Shown here: positions 25,085 to 34,602 of the stretch, one piece after another
Position numbering within the stretch: the first letter of the stretch is position 1
Layout of the letters: each line of letters opens with the position of its first letter
NCBI GenBank assembly: GCA_004376575.1
Contig: SOJN01000074.1
Location: 1-45,611, forward strand
Direction: 5' to 3'
DNA length: 45,611 bases
DNA from: a candidate division TA06 bacterium
Lineage (GTDB): Bacteria; Hydrothermota; DG-26; E44-bin18
Made by a program: the position numbers and the translations under genes
The notes under the pieces: generated by a model
The model's input: only the letters and a program-made list of their open reading frames with translations
Databases searched by the model: none
Told to the model about the DNA's origin: nothing

Positions 25085-27721
25085 ATGGCAACTAAGTTAT
25101 TTCTCATAGACGGTTCAGAACTGGTTCACCGTTCATACTTCGCATTCATAAGGAATCCTCTCTTCAACTCCAGAGGTGAGAACACAAGTGCGGTGTTTGG
25201 CTACACCAATTCGCTCCTGAAAATCCTGGAGGAGTACGAGCCCACACACGTGGTGGTCTGTTTTGATACGTCGGCTCCAACATTCAGACACAAGATATTT
25301 GCAGAATACAAGGCGACCAGAGAAAAGATGGCTCCGGAGCTGAGGAACCAACTCCCGATGATCCATGAGCTAACAAGCGCACTGGGGATCTCGATTGTTG
25401 AAATGGATGGATTCGAGGCGGATGACATCATGGGGACTCTCGCTAAGGAGGCTGCTGCGAAGGGTCATTCGGTCTATCTCGTTTCCTCTGACAAGGATTT
25501 TCTTCAGTTGGTCGGCCAGAGAATAAAGGTGATAAGTCCAGGAAGGATGGGCGCTGAGTCGGTGACCTATGACATTGACAAGGTGAGGGAGAAATTCGGC
25601 GTTCGCCCTGAAAGAGTGGTTGACGTTCTGGCGCTTGCCGGTGACAAGATTGACAATGTCCCCGGCATTGATGGGATAGGCGTGAAGGGAGCTGCTAAAT
25701 TGATTCATGCCTTCGGTTCAGTAGAAGAGTTGGTGGAGAGGAGTCCTGAGATTGAAAAGAAGAGTCTGAGGGAAAAAATCGAAGAAGGTTGTGAGCAGGC
25801 GCTTCTTTCCAAGGAGCTGGTCACCATAAAGGTTGATACCCCCGTTGATCTTGACATGGACACCTTCTCTTTGAAGAAGAAGGACACCAGCAAGCTGCGA
25901 GATTTGCTGAGGAGGCTGGAGTTCTTCTCTCTCATGAAGAAGTTGCAGGTGCAGGTTGAGTTCAGTGTCGAGTATGTTCTGGTGGGTAGTTCAGAGGGTT
26001 TGCCGGAGTTGGATCCGAAAGGAGGGAGCGTCGGCCTGTATGTTCTCAGTTCATCGAAAGACGTTCACCATGGTATTGCAGTCAGTTTTGGTGATGGGCG
26101 ATGTTACTACATCACGCACTCTTTGCTGAAAAGCTCAGATGAGATACTCACATGGCTGAAGAACCTGGTGTCATCTCCAGAGAGTATTAAGGTTGGGGAT
26201 GATCTCAAGAGGGTTTTGAGATATCTCTTGAGTTTTGGAGTCAGAATGGAAGGGTCTCTATTCGATACTTGTGTCGCCTCTTACCTCCTGGATCCCGAGA
26301 GGCGTGACCACAGCCTCGGCTACTTGATAGAGGGAGAGTACGGTCTTTCTCTTCCTGAGTTGAAAAGCCAAACGAAAGCTGCAAAGAAGGAAGATGCGGG
26401 ACTCTTTGGTGAAGAGACTGTGCCTCCAGCGTGTTCGAGAGCGGAGGGTGTGTTGAAGGTACAGGAATCCCTGGAGGGAAGACTGAGGGAGGATGGCCTC
26501 CTCGACTTATACAACCGTGTTGAGGCACCTTTGATAGCTGTACTTGCCGACATGGAAGAGGCAGGCGTTCGCATAGATGTGGATTTCTTTTTGCGGATGT
26601 CTGAGAACCTTTCCACTGCTTTGAATAAAATAGAGAAAAAGATTTACGATCTGGCCGGGGAGCAGTTCAACATCAGGTCAAACAAGCAGTTGGCAGGCAT
26701 ATTGTTCGACAAGCTAGGGTTACCCTACGGCAGAAAGACTAAGACGGGTTACTCTACCTCGCAGGATCTGCTCGAAAACTTGTCCTCAGAGCACGAACTT
26801 CCCAGATGGGTTCTGGACTACAGGGAGCTCTTCAAGCTCAAATCGACCTATGTGGATGCACTTCCCCATCTTGTATCCGATAAGACGGGCAAGATTCATA
26901 CCAGTTTCAATCAGACTGTGGTAGCAACGGGAAGGCTCTCCTCGAGCCAGCCCAATTTGCAGAACATACCGATGAGAACAGAACTGGGAAGAGAGGTAAG
27001 GAAAGGGTTCATTGCGGACAAGGGATATGCGCTTCTCTCTCTGGACTATTCCCAGGTGGAACTCAGGATACTCGCGCACCTCACAGGGGAAGAAAAGCTG
27101 AAAGATGCTTACGTGAGAGGTGAGGATATACACAGGGCGACGGCTGCACTCATTTTTGGAGTGGAACCAGAAGCTGTAACAGGCGAGATGAGAAATGCGG
27201 CCAAGATGGTGAACTATGGGCTTTTGTACGGGATGAGCGCCTATGGCCTCTCCCGGCGTCTGGGAATCAGCAGAGAAGAAGCGATGGAGTTTGTACAAGG
27301 CTACTCCGCCAGTCTGCCAAAAGTGAAGAAGTGGAAGGATTCAAATCTGGATTCTGTTCGAGAAGAGGGATATACAACCACACTCATGGGGAGAAGGAGG
27401 TACATCAGGGACATAAGGGCCACAGACCGCAGCCGCAGAGAGTTTGCTGAAAGAGCTGCAATCAACTCGCCCATTCAAGGTAGCGCCGCAGACATGATAA
27501 AGCTAGCGATGGTCAATATACACAAGGAACTGGCAGGTATGAATTCCAGAGCGAAAATGACTATCCAGATACACGATGAACTCCTTCTGCAAGTGCCTGA
27601 AGAAGAAATAGAGAAAATCTGTTCCATGGCAAAGGAAAAGATGGTGACGGCTTTAGAACTTGACGTGCCAATCGAGGTTGATGCTGGGTGGGGTCCAACG
27701 TGGTACGATGCTCACCATTAG
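25085..27721 (+). CDS. polA: DNA polymerase I
   Basis: The 878-aa protein has a 5'-3' exonuclease domain (about 1-290; LFLIDGSELVHRSYFAF, DGFEADDIMGTLA, SSDKDFLQLV), a central 3'-5' exonuclease-like domain (about 310-500) and the polymerase domain with D654 (LLSLDYSQVELR), the KMVNYGLLYGMSAYGLS helix and H830-D831-E832. The middle domain starts GLYVLSSSKD where a proofreading enzyme has DxE, so proofreading is probably lost, as in Taq polymerase. It serves Okazaki fragment processing and repair. Confidence 0.95.
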   Translation: MATKLFLIDGSELVHRSYFAFIRNPLFNSRGENTSAVFGYTNSLLKILEEYEPTHVVVCFDTSAPTFRHKIFAEYKATREKMAPELRNQLPMIHELTSALGISIVEMDGFEADDIMGTLAKEAAAKGHSVYLVSSDKDFLQLVGQRIKVISPGRMGAESVTYDIDKVREKFGVRPERVVDVLALAGDKIDNVPGIDGIGVKGAAKLIHAFGSVEELVERSPEIEKKSLREKIEEGCEQALLSKELVTIKVDTPVDLDMDTFSLKKKDTSKLRDLLRRLEFFSLMKKLQVQVEFSVEYVLVGSSEGLPELDPKGGSVGLYVLSSSKDVHHGIAVSFGDGRCYYITHSLLKSSDEILTWLKNLVSSPESIKVGDDLKRVLRYLLSFGVRMEGSLFDTCVASYLLDPERRDHSLGYLIEGEYGLSLPELKSQTKAAKKEDAGLFGEETVPPACSRAEGVLKVQESLEGRLREDGLLDLYNRVEAPLIAVLADMEEAGVRIDVDFFLRMSENLSTALNKIEKKIYDLAGEQFNIRSNKQLAGILFDKLGLPYGRKTKTGYSTSQDLLENLSSEHELPRWVLDYRELFKLKSTYVDALPHLVSDKTGKIHTSFNQTVVATGRLSSSQPNLQNIPMRTELGREVRKGFIADKGYALLSLDYSQVELRILAHLTGEEKLKDAYVRGEDIHRATAALIFGVEPEAVTGEMRNAAKMVNYGLLYGMSAYGLSRRLGISREEAMEFVQGYSASLPKVKKWKDSNLDSVREEGYTTTLMGRRRYIRDIRATDRSRREFAERAAINSPIQGSAADMIKLAMVNIHKELAGMNSRAKMTIQIHDELLLQVPEEEIEKICSMAKEKMVTALELDVPIEVDAGWGPTWYDAHH

Positions 27722-27753
27722 TGGTTTTTATTTCTTGTGCAAAGGACAGGGTT

Positions 27754-28338
27754 ATGGTAGTTGGTATTACTGGAACGATTGGGAGCGGCAAGACGACTCT
27801 GGCAGGTTTCTTCAAGGAATGGGGAGCGGCTTTGATAGAGGCTGACAGGATAGGTTGGGAGATTCTGGATAGGCTAGAGATAAGGGAGGCATTGATTTCT
27901 GAATTTGGTCAAACAATTGTGAACGAAGCCGGATGCGTGGATAGGAGGCTTCTGGGTGAGAGGGTCTTTCAGGGACGTGACCAGCTTGAAAAGCTTAACA
28001 GGATTGTCCATCCCACTCTGTTGAAGGAACTGAAAAAGGCGATAGACCTACGGGCCAAAGAATCAAAGATAGTTGTGGTCGATGCAGCTCTCATAGTTGA
28101 GTGGGGGATAGCTGACTGGTTTGACAAGTTGATCGTCCTCACCTGTCCTGAGAGCCTCAAAGTAGGGCGTCTGGTAGAGGACGGCATTAGTGAGGATGCA
28201 GCCAGAAGAAGGCTGGCTTGCCAGTTGAAGGATGAGGAGAGAAAAAGGTTTGCAGATTTCGTGGTGGACAACTCCGGCGACCTGGAAGACCTGAGAAAAA
28301 AGGGAAGAGAGCTCTTCTCAGTATGCGGGCCGGCTTGA
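27754..28338 (+). CDS. coaE: Dephospho-CoA kinase
   Basis: The last step of CoA synthesis: phosphorylation of the ribose 3'-OH of dephospho-CoA. The P-loop is GTIGSGKTT at about 6-14, and EADRIGWEIL, IVHPTL and a lid region LACQLKDEERKRFADFVVDNSG follow. ATG 27754 with AGGA at 27743-27746 gives 194 aa, the usual size; longer frames overlap polA. PanC, PanD and CoaE in one window cover early and late CoA synthesis. Confidence 0.92.
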   Translation: MVVGITGTIGSGKTTLAGFFKEWGAALIEADRIGWEILDRLEIREALISEFGQTIVNEAGCVDRRLLGERVFQGRDQLEKLNRIVHPTLLKELKKAIDLRAKESKIVVVDAALIVEWGIADWFDKLIVLTCPESLKVGRLVEDGISEDAARRRLACQLKDEERKRFADFVVDNSGDLEDLRKKGRELFSVCGPA

Positions 28339-28372
28339 CCGGCTGGAGTTTCTCAAAGTGGAGGAGGAAAAG

Positions 28373-29501
28373 ATGGCAGAAGGCCTAAAATCGCAGGTTT
28401 CGTCTTTGAGGGAACGGCTTGCTAATCTGCGAGGTTATCTTTGACCTGGATTCCATGGAATCGGAAATGGCGACCCTGTCCAAGCAAATGGAGTCGCCTC
28501 AATTCTGGGATGATCAGGAGGTTGCCCAGAAGAAGCTGAAGAGGTTCAACGAGCTGAAGACATGGGTTGAAGAATGGGAAAGGCTTGATGCGAGCACAGG
28601 AGATTTGCAGGAACTCCTGGACATCTCCACAGAAGAAGAGAAAGCTGAGTTTCAGGCCGAGATAGACAGTGCAGACAACAAGATCTCTGAACTGGAACTG
28701 AGGTTGATGCTGAGTGGGCAGGATGATGGCCGCGACGCAATAGTTTCGATACACCCTGGAGCGGGAGGGACAGAGTCCTGTGACTGGGCCCAAATGCTCT
28801 TCAGAATGTACACGCGGTGGATAGAGAGGAGAGGTTTCAAGACCAAGGTGCTCGATTATGCTCCAGGGGAAGAGGCTGGACTGAAAGATGCAACCATAGA
28901 GGTGAAGGGCAAGTATGCCTACGGGTACTTGAAGTCGGAAAGGGGTATTCACAGGCTGGTAAGGCTTTCTCCTTTTGATGCTGCGCACAGAAGGCACACC
29001 TCATTCGCCTCTGTTTTCGTCTATCCGGAGATAGAAAGACAGGTGGAGGTGGAAATTAAGGATGCGGATGTGAAGCTCGACACCTTCAGGTCTTCGGGCC
29101 CGGGCGGTCAGAATGTGAACAAGGTAAACACTGCTGTTCGCTTAACACACATACCAACGGGCCTTGTCGCCACCTGCCAGACGGAGCGTTCCCAATTTCA
29201 GAACAGGCAGAATGCAATGAAGATCCTGGTGGCGAAACTCTACCAGATGCGCAAGGAGGAGGAACTGAAGAAGTTGAGCAAGGTTGAAGAGGAGAAGACT
29301 GATATAGGCTGGGGAAACCAGATCAGGAGTTACGTGTTTCATCCGTATAACATGGTGAAAGACCATAGGACAGGACATCAGATGGGCAATGTTGAGGCGG
29401 TGATGGATGGGGAGATTGACGGGTTTATCAGGGCATATCTTCTCAAGACGGGGATGACCGGGGCAAAAGGAAGGGCTCAGAAGGCCAGGAAGAAGAGCTG
29501 A
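28373..29501 (+). CDS. prfB: Peptide chain release factor 2, with programmed +1 frameshift
   Basis: RF2 ends translation at UGA and UAA. The gene starts at ATG 28373 behind GGAGGAGG and runs 23 codons to an in-frame TGA (28442-28444). Reading resumes +1 from GAC at 28443, giving about 375 aa. The slippery CTT-TGA-C has GAGGT three bases upstream, the classic autoregulated RF2 site. Further on, SPF (stop-codon recognition) and [10 protein letters not shown] (peptidyl hydrolysis) are intact. A simple caller would start the gene late, at 28419 or beyond, missing the N-terminus. Confidence 0.94.
28433..28445 (+). promoter_or_regulatory. prfB +1 programmed frameshift site
   Basis: GGT TAT CTT TGA C: a Shine-Dalgarno-like GAGGT (28431-28435), a three-base spacer TAT, the slip codon CTT and the in-frame stop TGA followed by C. 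When RF2 is scarce, ribosomes slip by one base and finish the protein. Confidence 0.92.
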
Positions 29502-29515
29502 TGGCTTCTTCTTTC
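29491..29515 (+). terminator. Possible weak terminator after prfB
   Basis: AGAAGAGC (29491-29498) can pair with GCT(T)CTTCT (29504-29512) with one bulged T, followed by a short TTT. It overlaps the prfB stop codon. A strong promoter for lysS lies just behind, so some transcript end here is reasonable, but the T run is short. Confidence 0.3.
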
Positions 29516-29556
29516 GCTGAGATCTGCTGCAGCATACGGTTGCGGGCTGTTTGGGG

Positions 29557-29585
29557 TTGACATGGGGTAGAAGTGTTACTATAAT
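29557..29585 (+). promoter_or_regulatory. Consensus sigma-70 promoter for lysS
   Basis: TTGACA (29557-29562), 17-nt spacer, TATAAT (29580-29585): both hexamers and the spacing are ideal. A start around 29592 would leave a leader of about a dozen bases before the TTG at 29604. Confidence 0.85.
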
Positions 29586-29603
29586 AACCACTTGGAGGGT
29601 TGT

Positions 29604-31076
29604 TTGTCAGAGGAAACCCTTGACCAAAGAGAAAAAAGGATAGAAAAGTTAAGGGAACTGAAAGAGAGGGGCATCGACCCCTTTCCGTATAGTTTTACCC
29701 TTACCCATACAGCATCTGAGATTCTTGCGCAGTCCGACAAGCTGCAAGCCTCAGAGGCAAGGGTCCGTCTGGCAGGCAGGATAATGTCCGTCAGGAGGCA
29801 CGGGAAGACTACTTTTGCCCACCTGATGGACCGAACCGGAAGGATTCAGATCTACCTTAGAAGGGACGGGTTGGGCGAAGAGGCCTACTCGCTCTTCAAG
29901 CTCTTTGATATTGGAGACATCTTAGGCGTGGAGGGAAGTACTTTTCAAACGAAGACCGGAGAAACCACAGTAGATGTCGACGGGTTTGTCCTTCTGGCAA
30001 AAGCACTTAGACCGCTTCCGGAAAAGTGGCACGGGCTCAGAGACAAGGAGCTGAGGCTCAGGCGCAGGTATCTCGACTTGATCATGAATCCGGAGTCTAG
30101 AGAGGTGTTTCTAAACCGGAACAAGATTATCAGGTCTATCAGGTCCGTGCTCGATTCCAAAGGGTTTATTGAGGTGGAGACTCCCATACTTCAACCCCTG
30201 TATGGTGGTGCGTTTGCCACCCCGTTCAAAACCCACTACAAAGCACTGGATATTGATGTCTACCTGAGAATCGCGGATGAACTCTACCTGAAGAGGCTGA
30301 TAGTGGGAGGCCTCGAGCGTGTCTATGAGTTCGGAAAGGATTTTCGCAACGAGGGTGTAGATTCGTTTCACAATCCAGAATTCCTTCAGCTAGAGGCCTA
30401 CCAGGCTTACGCCGATTACAGTGACATCATGGATTTGTTTGAAGAGATGATTGGGGCTGCAGTTCTGGAGGTGAAGGGAGGCACGAAACTGGAATATCAA
30501 GGGGCTGAGGTGGACTTCAAACGACCCTGGGCAAGGCTCTCCTTTTTCGATGGAATTAACAAGGAACTGGGAAAGGACATTCGAGGAATGGATCTGGAGG
30601 ACCTGGCCGGAATCTGCAGTCGATTGGGCATAGACGTTCCTGAAAATGCCAGGCTGGGTAAGCTTCTTGATACGATATTCGGCAAGGTTGTCCAGCCCAA
30701 GATAGTTGAGCCTACCTTCGTTGTTGACTACCCCAAGGAGATATCTCCTCTTGCCAAGGAAAAGAGGGGAGATGCTGATCTTGTGGAGCGGTTCGAACCG
30801 GTCATCTGCGGCGTGGAGATTGGTAATGCTTTCAGTGAATTGAACAATCCCCTGGAGCAGAGGTTGAGGTTCGAGGAACAGCAGAAGATGAGGAGGGAGG
30901 GGAGTGAGGAGGCTCAACAGCTCGACGAAGATTTCCTTATGGCCCTGGAGTACGGCATGCCTCCAACTGGTGGGCTGGGTTTGGGAGTCGACAGGCTGGC
31001 AATGCTCATCTGCAACACGAGCTCAATCAGAGATGTGATACTCTTCCCGCAACTCAGACCCCAAGGCGGTCAGTAA
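29604..31076 (+). CDS. lysS: Lysyl-tRNA synthetase, class II
   Basis: The 490-aa enzyme charges tRNA-Lys. An N-terminal OB-fold (RLAGRIMSVRRHGKTTFAHL) precedes the class II core: motif 2 FGKDFRNEGVDSFHNPEF and motif 3 GLGLGVDRLAML. I take TTG 29604 as the start, because GGAGGG at 29594-29599 must be its ribosome site; an upstream TTG at 29592 would overlap it. The stop TAA shares a base with the LolC/E start codon, so lipoprotein export genes may be read from the same strong promoter. Confidence 0.95.
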   Translation: MSEETLDQREKRIEKLRELKERGIDPFPYSFTLTHTASEILAQSDKLQASEARVRLAGRIMSVRRHGKTTFAHLMDRTGRIQIYLRRDGLGEEAYSLFKLFDIGDILGVEGSTFQTKTGETTVDVDGFVLLAKALRPLPEKWHGLRDKELRLRRRYLDLIMNPESREVFLNRNKIIRSIRSVLDSKGFIEVETPILQPLYGGAFATPFKTHYKALDIDVYLRIADELYLKRLIVGGLERVYEFGKDFRNEGVDSFHNPEFLQLEAYQAYADYSDIMDLFEEMIGAAVLEVKGGTKLEYQGAEVDFKRPWARLSFFDGINKELGKDIRGMDLEDLAGICSRLGIDVPENARLGKLLDTIFGKVVQPKIVEPTFVVDYPKEISPLAKEKRGDADLVERFEPVICGVEIGNAFSELNNPLEQRLRFEEQQKMRREGSEEAQQLDEDFLMALEYGMPPTGGLGLGVDRLAMLICNTSSIRDVILFPQLRPQGGQ

Positions 31077-32293
31077 TGTCATTTCAGTTCTTCATTGCCA
31101 AGAGGTATCTCAAGTCAACGGGCTCTGTTTTTCTCTCCACCATAACGGTTTTTTCGATTGGTGGAATTTTTGTTGGGGTTGCGGCCATTCTTGCAGTTCT
31201 ATCCTCCATGAACGGGTTCAGGGAAGACTTGAAGGAAAAAATAGTGGGGACGAATGCTCATGTTGCCATCCTCAAATACTTCAACGAACCAATTGAAGAC
31301 TACGCAGAGCTCCTGCCTGAAGTGGTGCAGTTCAAGCATGTTGTCTCTGCCGCTCCGTTCATATACACCAAGGCGATGATAAGCATGGGTAGCTATGTAG
31401 ATGGGGTTGTGGTGAGGGGTCTTGATCCTGAGCTCGAGAAGTCGACCGCTAACGTGAGCAGAGACATTGTGGATGGAGATTTCGAACTTGGGGGTGATCC
31501 ACCCGGAGTTGTCTTGGGCATCGACCTGGCAAGCAACATCAGAGCACACGTCGGTGACACGGTGACGCTGGCTTCTCCCTTTGGGGCGACGGTTACACCG
31601 GTAGGAGTGTTTCCCAAGATGATGCAGCTGAGAGTGGCAGGTTTATTTGACGCTGGGATGTATGAGTACAATACGGGGCTGGTGTACATGTCCTTATCGA
31701 CAGCACAGGAGTTTTTGAATACGAAAGATGCGGTTACAGGGATAGAGTTGAGGCTTGACGACGTTTACCAGGCTCCGCAGGTGGGCCGCCATATCGCCAA
31801 CCAACTTGGATACCCTTACAGAACGACGAATTGGATAGACTTGAACCGAAATCTTTTCGCAGCCCTGAAACTTGAGAAGGTCTTCATGTTCGTAATACTA
31901 ACGCTCATAGTTATTGTTGCGGCATTCAATATTGTTAGTACTTTGATCATGATGGTGATAAAGAAGACAAGAGAGATAGGAATCTTGAAATCAATGGGAG
32001 CGACCGCAAGAACAATCATGGGTATTTTCATGCTCGATGGTCTCATAATTGGCGTCACAGGTACTGCTCTGGGCGCTCTAGGAGGATTCCTGATATCATG
32101 GTTGCTCGGAAAATACCGCTTTATCTCTCTTCCGCCAGATGTATACTTTCTGGATACACTCCCTGTTCACATGGAGGTGAGTGATTTTGTAGTTGTCTGT
32201 CTTGCTGGAATTGGAATCAGTTTTTTGGCTACAATCTACCCTGCATTGAGGGCATCCAAGCTTACGCCTGTGGAGGCCATTCGCTATGAATGA
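31076..32293 (+). CDS. Lipoprotein-releasing system permease, LolC/LolE family
   Basis: The 405-aa inner membrane protein has the MacB/LolC layout: one N-terminal helix (about 20-45), a large periplasmic domain of some 220 residues, and three C-terminal helices (about 270-300, 320-350, 370-395). The start FFIAKRYLKS and the end LRASKLTPVEAIRYE are typical of LolC/E. With LolD it would extract lipoproteins from the inner membrane. Only one permease gene is present, so the complex is probably a homodimer (LolF-like) unless a paralogue lies elsewhere. Confidence 0.87.
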   Translation: MSFQFFIAKRYLKSTGSVFLSTITVFSIGGIFVGVAAILAVLSSMNGFREDLKEKIVGTNAHVAILKYFNEPIEDYAELLPEVVQFKHVVSAAPFIYTKAMISMGSYVDGVVVRGLDPELEKSTANVSRDIVDGDFELGGDPPGVVLGIDLASNIRAHVGDTVTLASPFGATVTPVGVFPKMMQLRVAGLFDAGMYEYNTGLVYMSLSTAQEFLNTKDAVTGIELRLDDVYQAPQVGRHIANQLGYPYRTTNWIDLNRNLFAALKLEKVFMFVILTLIVIVAAFNIVSTLIMMVIKKTREIGILKSMGATARTIMGIFMLDGLIIGVTGTALGALGGFLISWLLGKYRFISLPPDVYFLDTLPVHMEVSDFVVVCLAGIGISFLATIYPALRASKLTPVEAIRYE

Positions 32294-32332
32294 GATTTTC
32301 TACGGCGTCATATTTGGTAAGGTGTTGAGTTT

Positions 32333-33007
32333 ATGGTTCTTGAAGCATTAGATATTCATAAGAGTTTTCGGAACAAATACGAAGATCTACACGTCCTGAG
32401 AGGGGTGAGCTTCACAGCAGGCGAGGGTGAGATACTGTCTATTGTGGGGCCATCAGGTTCCGGTAAGTCGACTCTTCTGCACATACTTGGCAGTCTTGAC
32501 AGGCCTGACAAGGGACGGGTGAGGCTGGGCTCAACTGAGCTATTTGACCACTCTGACGGCGATCTGGCAAGATTCAGAAACGAGAATATCGGCTTCATAT
32601 TCCAGTTTCATCATCTACTTCCTGAGTTTAGTGCTCTTGAGAATGCGATGATGCCGCTCATAATAAGAGGTATGGACACCCGGATTGCAGTAGCAAAAGC
32701 GAGGAAGGCCCTCCGCGATGTAGGCCTGATAGACCGCGAGAGGCACAGGCCTAATGAGCTTTCCGGTGGTGAAAGGCAGCGTGTGGCTGTGGCGCGGGCG
32801 CTCATAAATGAACCGAAGCTTGTGCTTGCAGACGAGCCTTCAGGCAACCTCGACTCTGAGTCTAGTGAGATGCTTCACGCACTAATCCGGAGTCTGTCCA
32901 GAGATAATGGGCTCACATTCGTGATAGTCACCCACAATCTGAGCTTTGCACAGAGTGCCGATAGAGTGCTCAGGCTGGTGGGCGGAAAAACTGAGGAGGG
33001 CGAATAA
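32333..33007 (+). CDS. lolD: Lipoprotein-releasing system ATPase LolD
   Basis: The 224-aa ABC ATPase shows Walker A GPSGSGKST, Q-loop FIFQFHHLLPEFSALEN, signature LSGGERQRVAVARAL, Walker B LVLADEPSGNLD and the H-loop VTHN. The FQFHHLLPEF version with PEF is typical of LolD rather than MacB or FtsE. It follows the permease by 39 nt. Its 3' end (GAGGAGGG) supplies the ribosome site of mcsA. Confidence 0.92.
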   Translation: MVLEALDIHKSFRNKYEDLHVLRGVSFTAGEGEILSIVGPSGSGKSTLLHILGSLDRPDKGRVRLGSTELFDHSDGDLARFRNENIGFIFQFHHLLPEFSALENAMMPLIIRGMDTRIAVAKARKALRDVGLIDRERHRPNELSGGERQRVAVARALINEPKLVLADEPSGNLDSESSEMLHALIRSLSRDNGLTFVIVTHNLSFAQSADRVLRLVGGKTEEGE

Positions 33008-33008
33008 T

Positions 33009-33539
33009 TTGCTCTGTGACTCTTGCAAAAAAAGGGTGGCGACTGTACATTATACAGAGGTAGTTGGAGGGAACGTTACTGACCTTCATCTCTGTGCCGA
33101 GTGTGCGGACAGGAAGGGGCTGGTTAAGCCGCTCTCTAAGTCCAAATTCGTGGTTGCTGATTTTCTGGCAGGGCTTGCAGAAGGTCTGGATGCAGATGAG
33201 CTTGAGAAAGAGACTCAGATTCGGTGCAAAACCTGTAACCTTTCCTATGCTGAATTCAGGAGGGGTGGAAAGCTCGGGTGTGCGGACTGCTACCCTTCAT
33301 TTGCTGGCAGACTTGACCCACTTCTACGAAGAATCCACGGTTCAACTAGACACGCAGGTAAGCTCATCCTTAAGACTGGAGCCAAGGCTGAGCTTAAGAG
33401 GGAACTTGCCGGTATTCAGAAGAGACTTGAAGCTGCCATTCGTGACGAGAACTTCGAGGATGCTGCCAGCCTACGAGATAGGATGAGAGCAATTCACGAG
33501 AGCCTGGGTTCTAAGGACACTGATGATGCCAAATCCTAG
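33009..33539 (+). CDS. mcsA: Protein-arginine kinase activator McsA
   Basis: The TTG at 33009 is 8 nt after GAGGAGGG (32993-33000) and gives the expected N-terminus LLCDSCKKR in a 176-aa protein. Four CxxC pairs (CDSC, CAEC, CKTC, CADC) form two treble-clef zinc sites, and a UVR domain (LKRELAGIQKRLEAAIRDENFEDAA in two parts) sits at the C-terminus. McsA binds and activates the kinase McsB. The end overlaps the mcsB start by 17 nt. In Firmicutes this gene follows ctsR; here no ctsR is seen and lolD precedes it. Confidence 0.92.
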   Translation: MLCDSCKKRVATVHYTEVVGGNVTDLHLCAECADRKGLVKPLSKSKFVVADFLAGLAEGLDADELEKETQIRCKTCNLSYAEFRRGGKLGCADCYPSFAGRLDPLLRRIHGSTRHAGKLILKTGAKAELKRELAGIQKRLEAAIRDENFEDAASLRDRMRAIHESLGSKDTDDAKS

Positions 33540-34581
33540 AATTGATGGTCTGGTGGGGGTTGGTTCAAAGTGGCTCGAGGCCACGGGCCCGTTTTCAGAG
33601 ATAGTCCTATCCAGCCGGGTGAGACTTGCCAGAAACCTGTCGAGTTTCCCCTTTGTTCACCGGGCAAGAGTGAAGGACCTCAAGGAGATCATTTCCAGGT
33701 GCAAGTCTGCCGCAGACGCGACTTCTCACCTGAAGGACGGCTTCTACGTCGATGTGAAAAGGCTTTTGCCTGTGGACCTCCAGTTTCTTGTCGAAAGGCA
33801 TTTGATAAGCCTGGAGATGGCGGGTGATGGAAAGAGCAGAGGTCTGATAGTGGGCCATGGTGAGGTCTTGAGCCTTATGATTAATGAGGAGGACCACCTG
33901 AGGCTACAGGCTTTTGCATCTGGCCTGCAGGTTGAGAGGGCATATGAACTGGCCAGTGACTTGGATGATGCTTTAGAGAGTAGACTGGATTACGCCTTCT
34001 CGGAGAAGTGGGGTTTCCTCACGGCTTGCCCCACCAATACCGGTACCGGGTTGAGAGTTTCGGTTCTGATTCATCTTCCTGGTCTCGTCCTCACCAAAGA
34101 CATAGACAAAGTCTTGAGGGGAGTGAGCCAGGTTGGCCTCGCGGTGAGAGGTTTCTATGGCGAGGGGAGCGAAGTAGAAGGTAACTTCTTTCAGGTGTCA
34201 AACCAGACGACTCTGGGAAAGAGTGAGGAAGACATAATAAGTGGTTTGAACAAGGTGGCAAAACAGATCATAGAATACGAGAGGAACGCGAGGGAGATGC
34301 TCGTGGCGAGTGCCAGGCTTGAGGTAGAAGACAAAATCTGGCGGGCTTTTGGGATCTTGGCGAATGCGAGAACTCTAACCTCTGATGAGATAATAAACCT
34401 GTGCTCAGCGGTCAGATTGGGGGTAGGCTTGGGAGTCATGAGGTCTGTGAGCACCAAGGATTTGAATGAGCTTCTGGTGCTGACTCAGCCGGCCCACCTT
34501 CAAAAGATATTCGACAGCGAGATGGAACCGCAGGAAAGGGATGTAAGAAGAGCTGAATACGTCAGAAACAAGCTTTCTTGA
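33523..34581 (+). CDS. mcsB: Protein arginine kinase McsB
   Basis: The 352-aa guanido-kinase-fold enzyme phosphorylates arginines on proteins, marking them for ClpC-ClpP. SSRVRLARNL, the catalytic NEEDHLRLQ, CPTNTGTGLRVSV and the EGNFFQVSNQTTLGKSEEDI loop are conserved. RDVRRA at 339-344 is the allosteric phosphoarginine-binding RDxxRA motif known from Bacillus McsB. ATG at 33523 or 33526 is possible. It lies between its activator mcsA and its target unfoldase clpC. Confidence 0.94.
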   Translation: MMPNPRIDGLVGVGSKWLEATGPFSEIVLSSRVRLARNLSSFPFVHRARVKDLKEIISRCKSAADATSHLKDGFYVDVKRLLPVDLQFLVERHLISLEMAGDGKSRGLIVGHGEVLSLMINEEDHLRLQAFASGLQVERAYELASDLDDALESRLDYAFSEKWGFLTACPTNTGTGLRVSVLIHLPGLVLTKDIDKVLRGVSQVGLAVRGFYGEGSEVEGNFFQVSNQTTLGKSEEDIISGLNKVAKQIIEYERNAREMLVASARLEVEDKIWRAFGILANARTLTSDEIINLCSAVRLGVGLGVMRSVSTKDLNELLVLTQPAHLQKIFDSEMEPQERDVRRAEYVRNKLS

Positions 34582-34602
34582 ATGGTGACTGGAGGTTAAG
34601 AT

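Noticed and set aside
24729-25109. 126-codon plus-strand frame before polA
   Set aside because: It runs through repeat fragments and overlaps the polA start. Its similarity to a frame after lpxA comes from repeat homology.
28419-29501. prfB as a single frame starting at 28419
   Set aside because: The upstream ATG, SD and frameshift signal explain the N-terminus better; 28419 has no ribosome site.
31076-33007. MacAB-type antibiotic exporter
   Set aside because: The permease has the LolC/E N- and C-termini, and the ATPase has the LolD-type FQFHHLLPEF; no macA adaptor is present.
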